A stretch of DNA of 64,000 nt from Acidobacteriota bacterium (GTDB lineage: Bacteria; Acidobacteriota; Blastocatellia; UBA7656): NCBI GenBank assembly GCA_038040445.1, contig JBBPIG010000008.1, forward strand, positions 208,820 through 272,819, read 5' to 3'. The notes under the pieces were generated by a model that saw only the letters and a list, made by a program, of their open reading frames with translations, ran no database searches and was not told where the DNA came from. Below, piece by piece: positions 62,557 through 64,000 of this stretch (within the stretch, counting starts at the first letter, position 1; the number at the start of each line of letters is the position of its first letter). Made by a program: the position numbers and the translations under genes.

Positions 62557-63849
62557 TTCTTCAAACACTCGCGCGAATATCTTATCAACGTTGCGGAGCT
62601 GTTTGCTTAGATCGAACAGCGCGTCAAGTTCTTCGCGCGAGAGCTTGTCCGTTACGCGATTATCGTTCATTACCAGATCGTGGAAATTCGCGCCCTCATC
62701 CCAAACCCTCATTGCAAGCGGCTGGATGATCGCATAAGCGTCTTCGCGTGACACTCCCTTGCGTGTCAACTCCAGCAACAACTGTCCGCTTGCAGTCACG
62801 CCCCCAAGCGATTCCAGGTTAGCGCGCATGCGGCGCGGATAAACCGCCAGGCCGTCGATCAACCACTCGGTCTTGTTGATCAAGTAGTCGGTAAGGATGC
62901 ACGAATCTGGCAGGATCACTCGCTCGACCGACGAGTGCGAGATATCACGCTCATGCCACAGCGCGATGTTCTCGAATGCCGCCTGCGAGTTTGCTCGAAC
63001 AACTCGCGCGAGCCCACATATCTGTTCGGAGGTGACCGGGTTGCGCTTGTGCGGCATCGCCGATGAGCCCTTTTGCCCGGCCGCGAACGGCTCTTCCACT
63101 TCGCGGACTTCGGTGCGCTGGAGGTGACGCACCTCGAGCGCGGTCTTTTCCATCGACGACGCGATGATCGCGAGAGTCGCGACGAATTCAGCGTAACGGT
63201 CGCGCTGAATTATCTGAGTCGAGATTGGCGCGTGCTTCAACGCGAGTTTCGCGCATACTCTCTCTTCGACTTCGGGATCCAGATGAGCGAACGTCCCGAC
63301 CGCGCCCGAAAGCTTGCCGTAGCTGATCGCTTCACGCGCGTGTCGCAGCCGCTCTTTGTTCCGTTCGTTCTCGGCGTAATAAACCGCAAGCACCAGACCG
63401 AACGTCGTGGGCTCGGCGTGAACGCCGTGGGTGCGCCCCATCATCGTAGTGTGCTTGTGCTCGATCGCGCGACGCTTCAGCACGATGCCCAGCCGGTCCA
63501 GGTCTTCCAACAACAGCGTCGCCGCGTCGCGCATCAACAAGGCGTTTGCTGTATCGACTACGTCGGACGACGTGAGGCCGTAGTGAACCCAGCGCGATTC
63601 GGGGCCGATGCTTTCAGCGAGCGCAGTGGTGAATGCGATCACGTCGTGGCGGGTGGCGCGCTCGATCTCATTGATGCGCTCGACAGAGAAGCTCGCCGTG
63701 CGTTTTATCTTATCGACGGCGTCGCGCGGAATCGTGCCCATGTCGGCGTGGACTTCGCAGACAGCGATCTCGACGTCGAGCCACTTCTGAAATCTGTTTT
63801 CGTCTGTCCAAATCGCGCCCATCTCGGGGAGCGTGTAGCGTTCAATCAT
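62554..63849 (-). CDS. purB: Adenylosuccinate lyase
   Basis: 431 aa from ATG 63849 (MIERYTLPEMGAIWTDENR); the frame runs on upstream only through G-rich repeat. Superfamily signature GSSAMPHKRNPV is at about residue 265, with GRTHGVHAEPTTFG and the SSDVVDTANALL segment. It cleaves SAICAR and adenylosuccinate to release fumarate. It is the first gene of the purB-purS-purQ-purL run. Confidence 0.96.
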   Translation of the reverse strand: MIERYTLPEMGAIWTDENRFQKWLDVEIAVCEVHADMGTIPRDAVDKIKRTASFSVERINEIERATRHDVIAFTTALAESIGPESRWVHYGLTSSDVVDTANALLMRDAATLLLEDLDRLGIVLKRRAIEHKHTTMMGRTHGVHAEPTTFGLVLAVYYAENERNKERLRHAREAISYGKLSGAVGTFAHLDPEVEERVCAKLALKHAPISTQIIQRDRYAEFVATLAIIASSMEKTALEVRHLQRTEVREVEEPFAAGQKGSSAMPHKRNPVTSEQICGLARVVRANSQAAFENIALWHERDISHSSVERVILPDSCILTDYLINKTEWLIDGLAVYPRRMRANLESLGGVTASGQLLLELTRKGVSREDAYAIIQPLAMRVWDEGANFHDLVMNDNRVTDKLSREELDALFDLSKQLRNVDKIFARVFEE

Positions 63850-63853
63850 AATC

Positions 63854-63921
63854 AGGTCGGGGGTTGGGGGGTAGGGGTCGGGGTCGCAACCAGGCCCCAA
63901 ACCCCAAACCCAAAACACCCC
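63854..63921. repeat. Heptad repeat, GGTCGGG/CCCCAAA type
   Basis: Units GGTCGGG, GGTTGGG, GGGTAGG, GGTCGGG, then CCCCAAA, CCCCAAA, CCCAAAA. G-rich arm and C-rich arm can pair; the G runs could also form a quadruplex. It lies just upstream of purB. The right end is near the poor-quality contig edge. Confidence 0.6.
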
Positions 63922-64000
63922 CTAAAAAATTTAAAACAAAAAAAAAAACCCAAAGCCCCCCCGGAACACAAAACAAAATAAGATCACGGAAAACAAAAAA
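63922..64000. other. A/C-rich low-complexity end of the sequence
   Basis: The last ~80 bases are runs of A interspersed with C (ACAAAAAAAAAAACCC, CCCCCCCGG, ACAAAACAAAATAAG), unlike any other part of the window. This looks like a low-quality contig edge. No feature is supported. Confidence 0.6.

Overview
The window is about 64 kb of GC-rich bacterial chromosome. It is probably from an Acidobacteriota member, most likely near class Blastocatellia; this is inferred from gene content (Ser/Thr kinase fused to TolB-like and TPR domains, PilZ-DUF4388 protein, Oar-type TonB-dependent receptor tail, BNR/Asp-box propeller, Uma2 nucleases, DUF6445), not from a marker-gene tree. Most genes are housekeeping or envelope genes. 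There is no phage, plasmid, IS element, CRISPR array, rRNA or recognisable tRNA. The last ~85 bases are A/C-rich low-complexity sequence and look like a contig edge.

Layout. 0-10.7 kb: secreted double cyclophilin, MFS transporter, an antitoxin-like gene broken by a stop, DUF5655 protein, LolA-like protein, a 1031-aa secreted propeller, thioredoxin with zinc ribbon, VanX-like dipeptidase, DinB protein, and a frameshifted beta-carbonic anhydrase sitting on the tail of a deleted gene. 10.9-28.9 kb: a recombination/repair island on the + strand: AddB-like and AddA-like pair 1, an OB-fold plus PolB-type 3'-5' exonuclease, RmuC, then AddB-like and AddA-like pair 2. 28.9-32.6 kb: Uma2, a decayed Doc toxin with an intact antitoxin, Ku, a MerR-TPR regulator and an MGMT-family protein. 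32.6-36.5 kb: a two-gene DUF6445/toroid cassette, a class C-type serine hydrolase, and a Lys-rich 31-aa microprotein with a strong promoter and bidirectional terminator. 36.5-48.7 kb: kinase, PLP decarboxylase, MsrA, OmpA lipoprotein behind a structured leader, macro domain, NUDIX, TrmL, subtilase, then a breakpoint joining a 5'-truncated SPFH gene to a 5'-truncated TonB receptor tail. 48.8-64 kb: alaS, PilZ-DUF4388, recX, pilT, a TolA/TonB-like protein, an aldo/keto reductase, Uma2, NUDIX, and the purine genes purL, purQ, purS, purB.

The most unusual feature is a set of repeats with one architecture and many sequences. Degenerate 7-nt units are arrayed in tandem, usually as two converging arms that can fold into a hairpin. 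The units differ by site (TTCAGGG, ATTGAAA, GGGCAAA, GTCAGAA, CGACCGG, ACGCATC). They abut or contain stop codons between genes and also lie in frame inside the AddAB-like genes: about 97 N-terminal residues of AddA-2, and short inserts in AddA-1, AddB-2 and AddA-2. A second family, a palindrome with core GCAGACTTTAGTCTG, occurs at three sites, one of them a 72-nt in-frame insert between helicase motifs II and III of AddA-2. This parallels the heptanucleotide STRR repeats of cyanobacteria and the ORF-invading palindromes of Rickettsia.

Functional links: the two AddAB-like pairs, the exonuclease, RmuC and nearby Ku suggest a large investment in DNA-end processing and double-strand-break repair. 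PurL, PurS and PurQ together form FGAM synthase, and PurB acts later in the same pathway. Several toxin-antitoxin and enzyme genes are decayed, so the accessory portion of the region appears to be eroding.
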